This document shows positions 24,160 to 32,080 of a stretch of DNA of 47,253 nt, in pieces. How positions within the stretch are numbered: the first letter of the stretch is position 1; every line of letters begins with the position of its first letter. The translations under genes were made by a program, and so were the position numbers. The notes under the pieces were generated by a model, which was not told the origin of the DNA, did no database searches, and saw only the letters and a program-made list of their open reading frames with translations. The stretch spans positions 1 through 47,253 of the forward strand of contig UQNU01000010.1 of the NCBI GenBank assembly GCA_900542555.1, written 5' to 3'. The stretch comes from an uncultured Collinsella sp. Lineage in GTDB: Bacteria; Actinomycetota; Coriobacteriia; Coriobacteriales; Coriobacteriaceae.

Positions 24160-24771
24160 ATGAACCACGTTAAACACGTTATTCCGATGTCTAATTCGTC
24201 GGTCAGCATTAAACCTGAGGATATTCAGCCCACTGTGCTGCCTGATGCATTTATTCAGTCCGATATCGTACGCAAACTCAATACGTTGAGTCTGCCGCGC
24301 TATGACCAGTTGCCCAATGTGACGCTCTACCGCGACCAGGTCATTGAGTATGTTGCGCTGTGGATGGAGCCGCTGTCCCTTTGCGTTGAGCAGCCTATCA
24401 TTACGCCATCGATGATCAATAACTACGTAAAGGTCGGCCTAGTGCCTGCTCCGGTCAAAAAGCAATATGGCCGCGAGCAGATTGCCCGCCTGATCGCTAT
24501 CTGCATCTTTAAGCAGGTACTACCTATTGCTGCTGTGCAGGCACTCTTTAACATTCAGCGTTTGAGCTACGATGCCCCGACGGCCTTTGATTATGTGGTC
24601 GATCAGCTCGAGGCATCGATTCGTGCGGCGTTTTCCGTCGAGCAGACTCCCGTGCCCGATACGGCGCATCAGGTAACGCGTGAGTCGCTGCTTGTGCGTA
24701 GCGCGGTATCGTCCTTCGTTTCGAAGGCTTACTTGATGAGCTATCTCAAGTTCAACGGGTTTAATAGCTAG
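24160..24771 (+). CDS. DUF1836 family putative transcription regulator
   Basis: A 203-residue protein with a MerR-like winged helix at about residues 80-130 (ITPSMINNYVKVGLV, KKQYGREQIARLIAI). This matches the DUF1836 family, for which no function is established. The start ATG 24160 has an excellent ACGGAGGACC upstream. It faces degV across a shared bidirectional terminator. Its promoter shares a 17-bp motif, in the same orientation relative to the gene, with the degV promoter, so the protein may regulate both genes. The link to DegV is an inference. Confidence 0.82.
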   Translation: MNHVKHVIPMSNSSVSIKPEDIQPTVLPDAFIQSDIVRKLNTLSLPRYDQLPNVTLYRDQVIEYVALWMEPLSLCVEQPIITPSMINNYVKVGLVPAPVKKQYGREQIARLIAICIFKQVLPIAAVQALFNIQRLSYDAPTAFDYVVDQLEASIRAAFSVEQTPVPDTAHQVTRESLLVRSAVSSFVSKAYLMSYLKFNGFNS

Positions 24772-24783
24772 CCGACGTATAAA

Positions 24784-24831
24784 ACGGGCGGTACAAAGAG
24801 CCATCTGTCGCTTTGTACCGCCCGTATTTTT
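24784..24831. terminator. Bidirectional terminator between DUF1836 and degV
   Basis: ACGGGCGGTACAAAG and CTTTGTACCGCCCGT form a perfect 15-bp stem. ATTTTT follows on the plus strand, and AAAA before the stem reads as T4 on the minus strand. Confidence 0.88.
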
Positions 24832-24844
24832 GCTTGATTGGACT

Positions 24845-25711
24845 TTATTTGCCCGAAGCCACGCCCATGCCGTAGCCGATAATGAGCCCATGCATTTCGG
24901 CATAGTATGAATCTAGCCCGTTACAGGGCATGATGATGGTTTTGGAGCCGGGCCAATGCTCGACTATGCGGTCAGTAAGCGCCTGGGCTCCAGCTTCGTT
25001 CTCAACGTGATCGATGACGACCTCGCCGCCCGTAAAACCCTCGGCTTCCATGGTATCGATGATCTTGTTGAGCATCTTCTTTTCGCCACGCGTGTGCCCG
25101 ACGAGTTCGATTTTACCGGCCTCGCTCGCCGTGCCCAAAATGCGGATATTGAGCTTGTTGGCAATAACGCCGGCTGCCTTAGGGATACGTCCGGCTTTGG
25201 CGAGGTTTTCGTAATTGCACAAGCTGAAGAGGATTTTGCTGTTCTGCTCAAGGCTATCGAAGTATGCGCAAGCTTCCTCGAACGAGACATCCGGATTGCT
25301 TGCAAGATAGCGGTCGAACAGCAAGAAAATGAGGTCCATTTTGCCGCCAGCTGCGCGTGAATTGACTAGATGAATCTGTCGGTCGGGCTCCTCGGCAAGA
25401 ACCATATCGCGAGCCGTGGCTGCCGCGTTGTAGCTGCCCGACACGCCCTCAGAGATCGGCATGCAGATGGTCTTGTCTGCCAATTTGAAGAGCTCGGCCC
25501 ACTCCCCTACGCTGGGACAAGCGCTCGAAGAAGCGTTCGTCTCCGCCTGAACAGCGCAGTTGAGCTCATGAACATCGAGCGAAAGGTCATCGACGAATTC
25601 ACGCTCCCCCACTCGAATTTTGAGGGGCGCAAATGCAAAGGTGGTATGGGGCGCGGTCGGTTGCCAATCGCGGAGGTTACAGCTTGAATCGGAGATAAGT
25701 GCCCAGCTCAT
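24845..25711 (-). CDS. DegV family fatty-acid-binding protein
   Basis: A 288-residue DegV protein. Family members bind a fatty acid between two domains, and in Firmicutes FakB proteins present it to the kinase FakA for phospholipid synthesis. Visible features are the N-terminal LISDSSCNL, the ISEGVSGSYNAA segment and the NSRAAGGKMDLI region. No FakA gene is in this window. ATG 25711 follows GAAAGGACC. A probable -10 (TATAAT, 25741-25746 complement) lies upstream, with the DUF1836-shared operator just beyond. The ligand and partner are inferred from the family. Confidence 0.9.
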   Translation of the reverse strand: MSWALISDSSCNLRDWQPTAPHTTFAFAPLKIRVGEREFVDDLSLDVHELNCAVQAETNASSSACPSVGEWAELFKLADKTICMPISEGVSGSYNAAATARDMVLAEEPDRQIHLVNSRAAGGKMDLIFLLFDRYLASNPDVSFEEACAYFDSLEQNSKILFSLCNYENLAKAGRIPKAAGVIANKLNIRILGTASEAGKIELVGHTRGEKKMLNKIIDTMEAEGFTGGEVVIDHVENEAGAQALTDRIVEHWPGSKTIIMPCNGLDSYYAEMHGLIIGYGMGVASGK

Positions 25712-25740
25712 AGAGGGTCCTTTCTAATTGTTCCCATTCA

Positions 25741-25802
25741 ATTATAGCCATCTTGCAAATTGAATGTACGGCTATCTAGTTTTGAATACTAGATAACCGT
25801 AC
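25741..25802 (-). promoter_or_regulatory. degV promoter region with extended operator
   Basis: The -10 TATAAT is read on the minus strand at 25746-25741. An inverted repeat (arms 25766-25779 and 25789-25802, one mismatch) has TATCTAG and CTAGATA at its centre. The 17-bp stretch 25773-25789 is the exact reverse complement of 24105-24121. The -35 is weak, so activation or direct competition by the regulator are both possible. Confidence 0.72.
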
Positions 25803-25812
25803 AAGATTAGAG

Positions 25813-25852
25813 AAAAAAGAATGGACCTCGCGACTTAAAGCCACGAGGTCCA
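25813..25852 (-). terminator. Rho-independent terminator of the apt-NlpC/P60 unit
   Basis: On the minus strand TGGACCTCG and CGAGGTCCA form a perfect 9-bp stem, followed by TTCTTTTTTCTC. Confidence 0.85.
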
Positions 25853-25876
25853 CATTCACACGCTGTGTAAGATGAC

Positions 25877-27004
25877 TTAATAGCGCACGAAGATGTAGTT
25901 ATTGTTCATGCCGGCGGCAACGGAGCTGATGATGACACCCGTGTTGTAGTCGGAAGCATGAATCATCTGACCACCACCGATGTAAATGCCGGTGTGGTAC
26001 GAGTTGACCACAACGTCACCGGGCTGCGGATCGGACACACGCGTCCAGCCCATAAAGGTACCCGTGGTGCCCAGGCGGCAATAGCGACCAGTGAGGCAAT
26101 AGCTAACAAAACCAGAGCAGTCGAAGCTGTTCGGGCCAATTCCGCCCCAGGAATAAGCGCAACCAAGCTTACTGTATGCACGCGAGACAACAGAACCGCC
26201 GTCGACGGACTGGCTCGGAGCAGAAGGCGTCGGAGCCGGAGCAGGCGTGGAGGGCTGCGGTGTCGGAGCAGGTGCCGGCGTAGGAGCCGGAGTGTTGCCG
26301 CCCTGGTTGTTGTTATTGCTGGTCTGGCCACCGTTGTTGGTGTTCTCGGTCGTACCGGCAGTCTCGTTGCTCACCGTGGCCTTCTCGGCGGTGCTGGCGT
26401 TGATGCCGGCCTGCAGCGCGGCGTTGGCCTCGGCCTCGGCGGCAAGCTCGGCCTGCAGCTGCGAATCCAGGGAGTTTACGACGCTCTGGGCTTCAGCCTG
26501 CTGGGCGTTAAGCTCGTCGACCTTCTTTTGCGTGGCGGCGACGTTCTTCTCCTGCTCGGCCTGCTTATCGGTGAGCTGCTGCTTAAGCTCCTTGACCTCT
26601 TGAATGGTCTGAGCTTGCTTATCGGAAACTTTGCCGTAGTAGAACAGACGGTTGAGCATATCGCTCAGGTCATCGACACCCGTCAGAACCTGAAGCAGGC
26701 TCAGACCGCCGGTTTTGTACTCGCCGGCGACATAGGTCGAGAGCTTGGCCTGACCATCGGCGATCTCTTGCTGCTTTTGCGTGATCTCGCCAGCAGTCTG
26801 ATCGAGCGCCTGCGTCTGCGTGGCGAGCTCATCGTAAATCTGCTGGGTTTGGGTACCGATCTGCTCGAGCTTAGTACGAGCAGCGGCAAGGTCGGATGCG
26901 GTATCGGCGTAGGCAGGAGCCGCGAGGCCCAAGCCCAAAACACAAGCGAGGGTTGCCGTAGCAGCGCAGCGTGCCATGTTTTTATGCGTGTTTGCTGTGC
27001 GCAT
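25877..27004 (-). CDS. Secreted NlpC/P60 (C40) peptidoglycan hydrolase
   Basis: A 375-residue exported protein. A signal peptide runs to about residue 33 (AYA before D34). A Q/E/K-rich coiled coil follows to about 215, then a Pro/Ala linker, then a C40 papain-like domain. The catalytic C296 is in FDCSGFVSYC and H337 in SYHTGIYIGGG. The family cleaves D-gamma-glutamyl-diaminopimelate bonds in peptidoglycan stems, as RipA and CwlO do. The coiled coil may hold the enzyme inactive until it meets an FtsEX-like activator, but this is inferred from relatives. The ATG follows GGAAAGGAAG. It lies 32 bp after apt and ends in a strong terminator. Confidence 0.92.
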   Translation of the reverse strand: MRTANTHKNMARCAATATLACVLGLGLAAPAYADTASDLAAARTKLEQIGTQTQQIYDELATQTQALDQTAGEITQKQQEIADGQAKLSTYVAGEYKTGGLSLLQVLTGVDDLSDMLNRLFYYGKVSDKQAQTIQEVKELKQQLTDKQAEQEKNVAATQKKVDELNAQQAEAQSVVNSLDSQLQAELAAEAEANAALQAGINASTAEKATVSNETAGTTENTNNGGQTSNNNNQGGNTPAPTPAPAPTPQPSTPAPAPTPSAPSQSVDGGSVVSRAYSKLGCAYSWGGIGPNSFDCSGFVSYCLTGRYCRLGTTGTFMGWTRVSDPQPGDVVVNSYHTGIYIGGGQMIHASDYNTGVIISSVAAGMNNNYIFVRY

Positions 27005-27036
27005 GTAGCTTCCTTTCCAGTAACTAAGGGTAACGG

Positions 27037-27567
27037 CTAGTCCACCGTCACCAGGCTAAAGAGCTCCACATCGTCATCAGACGGCGTGAGCTTCTCGCGC
27101 GGGTTGAGAAACGCAAGCTCAAGGATACAACCGTAACCGACAAGCTTTGCGCCCATATCTCGCACCAGTTTACCTGTTGCTTCGACGGTTCCGCCCGTCG
27201 CGACCAAGTCGTCCAGAATCAACACGGTATCTTTAGAGCTGATAGCGTCGGCATGGATCTCAATTGAATCGGTGCCGTACTCGAGCTCGTAGCTCTGGCT
27301 TACGGTCTCGCGCGGTAGCTTGCCCGGTTTACGTGCGGGAACAAAGCCGGCGCCAAGGGCTACAGCCACCGGTACGCCAACCATAAAGCCGCGAGCCTCG
27401 GGACCCACGACCTTGGTGATTCCCATGCCGGCAAAGTGCTCGGCGAGGGAATCGGTCATGGCTTTGAGCGCCTCGGGATTGCCAAAGAGCGGCGTGATGT
27501 CTTTAAAGATGACTCCGGGCTCGGGATAGTCGGGGATGTCGACGATTTGAGATTCGAAGTCGTACAT
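27037..27567 (-). CDS. apt: Adenine phosphoribosyltransferase
   Basis: A 176-residue enzyme that salvages adenine to AMP with PRPP. The PRPP-binding motif is VLILDDLVATGGT, and FKDITPLF and GPEARGFMVGVPVA are typical Apt blocks. I choose ATG 27567 because AAAGG is seven bases upstream; the TTG at 27582 would itself overlap that site. The gene follows the FtsR-like regulator by 40 bp and precedes the NlpC/P60 gene. In many bacteria apt adjoins relA, which is not the case here. Confidence 0.95.
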   Translation of the reverse strand: MYDFESQIVDIPDYPEPGVIFKDITPLFGNPEALKAMTDSLAEHFAGMGITKVVGPEARGFMVGVPVAVALGAGFVPARKPGKLPRETVSQSYELEYGTDSIEIHADAISSKDTVLILDDLVATGGTVEATGKLVRDMGAKLVGYGCILELAFLNPREKLTPSDDDVELFSLVTVD

Positions 27568-27607
27568 TTCAGGACCTTTCAATGGGTTGCCGGATAAGCG
27601 GCAGCGG

Positions 27608-28486
27608 TTATTTGGCCGCGGTGGCGGTGCCGGATTGCGAAGGGGGGACGACCTTGAGCGGCTTGACGAGAGAATCCTCGTGCGAAGCCGGCGCGGCTAT
27701 CTCTTCGTTTTTGGCCTTGGTGGACTCGGAGCGAGTGATTTCCTCATCGAGTGCATCGATGTCGGCGTCCTCGACCACGGCGTTGAGCGACTCAAAAACG
27801 CGGTTCTTGAGCAGCGCAGTGTGCACACCTTCCGTCAGGTCGTGAAGCTTCTTAAACGCACGCTCGAGCTTGGCGTCGCGCTCGTCATCGGAGGTATCCA
27901 TTCCGAGCATGCTCACGAGCACCTGCTCAAACATCGAGGACTCGCGGTTGGCGGAAGACACGTACTGACGCAGGTTGCGCGGCTCGATATGGAAGCGTGA
28001 CAGCTCGGAGCAGTAGCGGATGATCGGAAAATCGCGGCCATCGACAAGCTCGCGATTCTGCGGACTCTTGATGATGCGAATGAGGTCGTTCTCGGCGAGT
28101 GAGCGGATAAACGAAATCTCGACGCCCAGCATATCGGGAATGGTCTCGATGGGATGCAGCTTTTGCTTAGTCTCCTTGGGCTCCGTCTTGAGCGGAACAT
28201 CGGACAGCAAGCCCACCTCGTAAGCGAGCGTTGACAGGTCCGTGGCGTTTTCCAAGCGCTGCTTAATCACGTTGAGCGGCATGTAGCGGGTCTTCTGCAA
28301 GTGCAGGATGACCTCCAGGCGATCAACGTCCTCCTTGGAGTACTGACGGTATCCCTTAGGCGTACGATGAGGGGTAATGAGCCCCTCATCCTCTAGAAAT
28401 CTAATTTTTGAGTTCGAAAGATCGGGGTATGCGCCTCGAAGTAGGTTGACGACTTGGCCGATACTCAGATAGTTGCGTTCGGCCAT
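27608..28486 (-). CDS. MerR family regulator, FtsR-like
   Basis: A 292-residue regulator. The winged helix at about 1-75 (LSIGQVVNLLRGAYPDLSNSKIRFLEDEGLI) is followed by a second conserved block and a disordered acidic/proline-rich tail from about 250. It resembles the MerR-type proteins beside garA/odhI in actinobacteria; one, FtsR of Corynebacterium, activates ftsZ. That function is inferred from similarity and position. No cysteines of metal-sensing MerR proteins are apparent. It begins three bases after the FHA gene stop, so the two are co-translated. Confidence 0.87.
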   Translation of the reverse strand: MAERNYLSIGQVVNLLRGAYPDLSNSKIRFLEDEGLITPHRTPKGYRQYSKEDVDRLEVILHLQKTRYMPLNVIKQRLENATDLSTLAYEVGLLSDVPLKTEPKETKQKLHPIETIPDMLGVEISFIRSLAENDLIRIIKSPQNRELVDGRDFPIIRYCSELSRFHIEPRNLRQYVSSANRESSMFEQVLVSMLGMDTSDDERDAKLERAFKKLHDLTEGVHTALLKNRVFESLNAVVEDADIDALDEEITRSESTKAKNEEIAAPASHEDSLVKPLKVVPPSQSGTATAAK

Positions 28487-28489
28487 GCC

Positions 28490-28924
28490 CTACTCACCGG
28501 TTTCGATGCGCTCCGGCGTGCTCTCGTGGTAGATGAGCGTAAACGTACCGATCTGGACGGAAGAACCGTCGTGCAGCGGGGCTGCATTGACGATGGCACC
28601 GTCGACCCAGGTGCCATTGAGCGAGCCCAAGTCCTCGATGCGAGCGCCGAGGCCCTCGCGAATAATGCGCGCGTGGCTGCGCGAAACGGTCATGTCATTG
28701 AGGAAGATGCCGTTCGCAGGATCGCGGCCGATGGTGGTCACGTCGTCCTCGAGCTCAAAGGCGGCACCAGTCTGCGGACCCTTGACGATGGACAGAACGG
28801 GGGCGGTGATGCGCACGTTGGCCATGAGGTCGGGAACGGTGACGTCGCTTGAAGGCACGCGGAATACGCAGGTAGCGTCAGCAGTCTTATCATTCTGAGG
28901 CATATTGTTAACCATGTTGTCCAT
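28490..28924 (-). CDS. GarA/OdhI-like FHA domain protein
   Basis: A 144-residue protein with one FHA phosphothreonine-binding domain at about 45-135, showing GRD at 66-68, SRSH at 81-84 and LGSLNGT at 99-105. Ahead of it is an N-terminal tail with ATCVFR around T18. In GarA and OdhI the equivalent ETTSVFR threonines are phosphorylated and bind the FHA domain to switch the protein off from its 2-oxoglutarate enzymes. Here only one threonine remains in that motif. ATG 28924 has AGGGG six bases upstream; the TTG at 28957 is weaker. Its neighbours match the mycobacterial garA locus, though gcvH is missing. Confidence 0.87.
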   Translation of the reverse strand: MDNMVNNMPQNDKTADATCVFRVPSSDVTVPDLMANVRITAPVLSIVKGPQTGAAFELEDDVTTIGRDPANGIFLNDMTVSRSHARIIREGLGARIEDLGSLNGTWVDGAIVNAAPLHDGSSVQIGTFTLIYHESTPERIETGE

Positions 28925-28990
28925 GACAACCCCTAACTTATCGCGGACGTGCCGCAAATAATGAACCGTACGTAATCATACCCCAACGAA

Positions 28991-29695
28991 TCAGTCTTCG
29001 ATTTCAGGGTTCAGAAAGTCGATGTCCTCGTCTTCGGGATGCATGAGAGCCTGTTTAATGGCCGCTCCGCCTTTAATGGAGTAGATGACAGCCGTGAGCA
29101 TGGAGAAGATCACGCCGCCGTACACAAAGAAGATGCCGAGGGGCACCGAGCTTCCGTTGAGGCCCGGGAAGGCCGTAAGGGATGAAGGTAGAAGATGCAG
29201 GCCGTCAATAACGGGGAAACCGAGCAGCATGAGCGAGAATCCGGTCATGAGCAGCGCTGTGGCAATCTTTCCGGGGAAGACGACATCGATGGGGCGACGA
29301 TGATAATGACGCACGATAAGCGTTCCGATGCCCAGATAGATGTCGCGGCCAATAATGAGCACGCAGACCCAGATGGGTAGCTCTCCGCGGACCACCAGGC
29401 CAAGTACGCCGGTGAACAGCAGCGCACGGTCGCAGATGGGATCCATGACCTTGCCGAGCCATGAGACCGTCTTAGTCATGCGGGCGATCTGGCCGTCCAT
29501 CCAGTCGGTGGAGGCGGCAACGGCGTAGATAACGATGGCGATGACACGGTTGTTATCCGTCACAAACAGGTACAGGAATACCAGGGTGAGGATCAGGCGC
29601 GTAAAGGTGATGAAATTGGAGATCGTAAAGATCTTATTCGACGGGTAATCGGAAGTGCCGATAAGCTCCTTTTTGATCTTCTTTTTGATGCCCAC
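28991..29695 (-). CDS. CDP-alcohol phosphatidyltransferase (second copy)
   Basis: A 234-residue membrane enzyme with the complete family motif DWMDGQIAR, eight residues, then GKVMDPICD. The product is uncertain: phosphatidylglycerophosphate, cardiolipin or an unusual lipid are all possible, since a clear PgsA is already encoded at 8150. The start is GTG 29695, backed by GGGGGAG; the frame upstream to 29830 carries low-complexity residues and no other good site. The short acidic tail ends in EIED. It precedes the FHA and MerR-type genes by 66 bp. A similar order (pgsA2, then garA, then its MerR gene) is known in mycobacteria. Confidence 0.85.
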   Translation of the reverse strand: MGIKKKIKKELIGTSDYPSNKIFTISNFITFTRLILTLVFLYLFVTDNNRVIAIVIYAVAASTDWMDGQIARMTKTVSWLGKVMDPICDRALLFTGVLGLVVRGELPIWVCVLIIGRDIYLGIGTLIVRHYHRRPIDVVFPGKIATALLMTGFSLMLLGFPVIDGLHLLPSSLTAFPGLNGSSVPLGIFFVYGGVIFSMLTAVIYSIKGGAAIKQALMHPEDEDIDFLNPEIED

Positions 29696-29954
29696 AGGAC
29701 TCCCCCGCTGGTTAACGACAAAACTTTCGATACTATACCCGTTCCGGCGATGTCTATCCAGCGTAAGCATAGAGAGTCCAGACATGTGGAGGGCGCTTTT
29801 AGGCGGCGGGGATTTCGCATTCGTGTACATCAGCCTCCAAACATGTCGAAAAATGTCGATTTTGGTGGCTGATGTACACGTTTTGATTCAGTAATCACAT
29901 CGATCGGGAATGTTGTTGCTTTAAGCAAAATAATCATGGTGCTTAAAACAAAAA
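29696..29954. other. Non-coding stretch upstream of the second phosphatidyltransferase
   Basis: I see no gene. It holds the probable promoter region (TATAGT near the gene, no strong -35) and the hairpin at 29822-29880. Confidence 0.6.
29822..29880 (+). repeat. Long hairpin with a U4 tail and no evident gene
   Basis: CGTGTACATCAGCC (29822-29835) and GGCTGATGTACACG (29867-29880) are perfectly complementary. A second 5-bp stem (CCAAA with TTTGG) follows after a T-T mismatch. The loop contains the direct repeat ATGTCGA-AAA-ATGTCGA. TTTT follows on the plus strand, but no plus-strand gene precedes it. Confidence 0.7.
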
Positions 29955-29979
29955 AGGTCAGGCACTAAGTGCCTGACCT
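29950..29979 (-). terminator. Terminator after tRNA-Pro
   Basis: On the minus strand AGGTCAGGCAC and GTGCCTGACCT form an 11-bp stem with a 3-nt loop, followed by TTTTTGTTTT. Confidence 0.9.
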
Positions 29980-29988
29980 GCAAACTTC

Positions 29989-30065
<77 letters not shown>

Positions 30066-30104
30066 AAGCTTTTGTTTGTTGCTCTGCTCTCGCTCGCAAC
30101 AGGG

Positions 30105-30110
30105 AGTATA
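30105..30110 (-). promoter_or_regulatory. Possible -10 of the tRNA-Pro gene
   Basis: TATACT lies 40 bp before the tRNA on the minus strand. No good -35 exists at 16-18 bp, so this is tentative. Confidence 0.4.
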
Positions 30111-30145
30111 TTAACCCGAAACTTTAGCCTTGTGCAAGAACTTTT

Positions 30146-31357
30146 TTACAAATTTTGAAGCAAGTCCAAAATTGTATCTGCGAGCTGGGGTTTTGTTAGT
30201 ACGGGAAGTTCTTGCGTACTCGTTGTGCTCACAATCCAGGCCTTGTTGGTGTCGGTCCCAAAGCCCGAATCGGTGCGTGAGACATCGTTGGCGATTATTA
30301 CATCGCACCCCTTGCGGGCCAATTTGCGCTCTGCGTACTCGACAACGTTATCGGTCTCGGCCGCAAATCCGATCACGCATCGCTCGCCCTTCTGGCGCGA
30401 GAGCTCGGCCAAAATATCGACCGTCTCGACCAGTTCGATGCGATCCAGGCGCTCGTTGGCCTTTTTGAGCTTATGGTCCGCAGGGGCCGCGGGGGTGTAG
30501 TCGGCGACGGCGGCCGCACAAATTGCCGCATCCGCCGTCTGGAAGGCGCTCAGGGCCGCCTGGAGCATCTCTGCGGCGGTCTGCACGCGCACGCACTCCA
30601 CGCCGCGGGGCACATCGAGTGATGTCGGTCCCAACACGAGCGTGACCGCAGCGCCGCGGCGTGCGGCCTCCCCCGCCAGGGCGATGCCCATCTTGCCCGA
30701 AGAGCGGTTGCCAATGAATCGCACGGGGTCGATCGGCTCGTGCGTGGGACCGGCGGTAATTACGATGCGCTTACCTGCCAGGTCCTGTGGCGCGGGGTTG
30801 AACACCTCACAGACAGCCTCTACGATGTCCTCGGGCTCGCTCATGCGTCCCGTGTCCACGTCGCCGCAGGCAAGGTAGCCGCTGCCCGGACCCACCACAT
30901 GGACACCGCGCTCGAGCAGCGTGGCCATGTTGGCCTGCGTCGCCGGCGCCTTCCACATGCCGTTGTTCATAGCGGGTGCGATCACGATGGGTCGCGGCGT
31001 CGCAAGCAGCGTGGTGGAGATGAGGTCATCGGCGACGCCGTTGGCCATCTTGGCGATGATATTGGCCGTCGCGGGCGCCACGACCACCAGATCGGGCTCC
31101 TGCGCCAGCGAAATGTGGTGGATGGGGTCGGAGGGATCGTCGAATAGGCCAACCGCGACCGGCTCATTGGTGAGTGCGCGGAAGGTAAGCGGCCCCACAA
31201 ACTCGGTGGCATGCTCGCTCATAACGACCTTGACGCGCGCGCCGCGCTTTTGCAGCAGGCGCACGATATTGCACGACTTATAGGCGGCGATCCCGCCGGT
31301 AATGCCCAGCAGGATCGTTTTTCCCTCAAGTTGCATTGAATTGTTGGGTGCCGCCAT
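30146..31357 (-). CDS. coaBC: Bifunctional phosphopantothenoylcysteine decarboxylase/phosphopantothenate-cysteine ligase CoaBC
   Basis: A 403-residue fusion that makes phosphopantetheine for coenzyme A. The N-terminal CoaC flavoprotein half (to about 190) has ITGGIAAYKS, PATANIIAKMA and APAMNNGMW, and the ACGDVDTGRM substrate-clamp cysteine. The C-terminal CoaB half has ITAGPTHEPIDPVRFIGNRSSGKMG, cut here as a single motif of the ligase family. ATG 31357 is adjacent to the upstream stop but lacks a strong ribosome binding site; ATG 31336 (MQLEGKTILL) is possible. It is the last gene of the long minus-strand operon before tRNA-Pro. Confidence 0.94.
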   Translation of the reverse strand: MAAPNNSMQLEGKTILLGITGGIAAYKSCNIVRLLQKRGARVKVVMSEHATEFVGPLTFRALTNEPVAVGLFDDPSDPIHHISLAQEPDLVVVAPATANIIAKMANGVADDLISTTLLATPRPIVIAPAMNNGMWKAPATQANMATLLERGVHVVGPGSGYLACGDVDTGRMSEPEDIVEAVCEVFNPAPQDLAGKRIVITAGPTHEPIDPVRFIGNRSSGKMGIALAGEAARRGAAVTLVLGPTSLDVPRGVECVRVQTAAEMLQAALSAFQTADAAICAAAVADYTPAAPADHKLKKANERLDRIELVETVDILAELSRQKGERCVIGFAAETDNVVEYAERKLARKGCDVIIANDVSRTDSGFGTDTNKAWIVSTTSTQELPVLTKPQLADTILDLLQNL

Positions 31358-31360
31358 CGT

Positions 31361-32080
31361 TTAAGCTTCCTTGCTCGGGAGCACCAGGAGGCGGTGGCAG
31401 TACGGGCAGTGCGTAATCTCGCTACCGTCGTGGTTCAGGTCGCTCATGGACGATGCCTGCAGCGCGGTGTGGCAGACCGTGGGGATGTTGCCCTGGATGG
31501 TCTCGACGGCCAGGCCGCGGAACTGCTTGAGCAGACGCTCGTAGTCGGTGAGAACGTCGGCCGGCAGCGTGGCAGCAAGCGCGGTGCGCTCCTTAGCGGC
31601 GGCGTCAATCTGAGCCTGCAGGTCGGCAGCCTTGGCGCGGGCGGCCTTGGTATCGGCCTTCACGCCCTCCTCGAACTTGGCGATGATTGCCTGCGCGCGG
31701 GCCTCGCGGTGGAGCGCCTCCTTATGGGCGACAACGACGTCCTTGCGGGTGTGCTCAATCTTGTCCAGACGCTTGGCCAGGGTGGCGAGCTCATTTTCCA
31801 GGTCCTGAACCTCGCGGTAGTCGGAGCCGTCGACGTGGCGCTTCTTGGCGGCCTCGATGGCGTTGTTGGTCTGAATCTCGGTTGTATTGAGATCGTCGAG
31901 CTCAATGTCCAGATCCTTGCGCTGGGCGTAGAGCTTGGTCATCTCGGACTTGAGCTTCACATAGGTCTTGCGCTTGGAAGCGAGCTCCTTGAGCTCCGGC
32001 ATATTGGCAAGTTCGCTCTTGTTGCGGGCGAGCTCCAAATCAATCTGTTGCAGCTTGAGTAGCGTAGCGCCGGCGCTCAT
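31361..32080 (-). CDS. Coiled-coil protein with degenerate C-terminal zinc ribbon (DUF164/CT398-like)
   Basis: A 239-residue protein, about 190 residues of antiparallel coiled coil and a C-terminal zinc ribbon. Family members have a tail like CGGCH...CPNCGRIL. Here the first pair is reduced to one cysteine (PTVCHTAL) while the second CPYCHRLL is intact, so zinc binding would use three cysteines plus a histidine or be lost. The function of the family is unclear. The gene overlaps the Nif3 stop by four bases (ATGA), and AAGGAGAG precedes ATG 32080. In many bacteria it neighbours Nif3, as here. Confidence 0.87.
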   Translation of the reverse strand: MSAGATLLKLQQIDLELARNKSELANMPELKELASKRKTYVKLKSEMTKLYAQRKDLDIELDDLNTTEIQTNNAIEAAKKRHVDGSDYREVQDLENELATLAKRLDKIEHTRKDVVVAHKEALHREARAQAIIAKFEEGVKADTKAARAKAADLQAQIDAAAKERTALAATLPADVLTDYERLLKQFRGLAVETIQGNIPTVCHTALQASSMSDLNHDGSEITHCPYCHRLLVLPSKEA

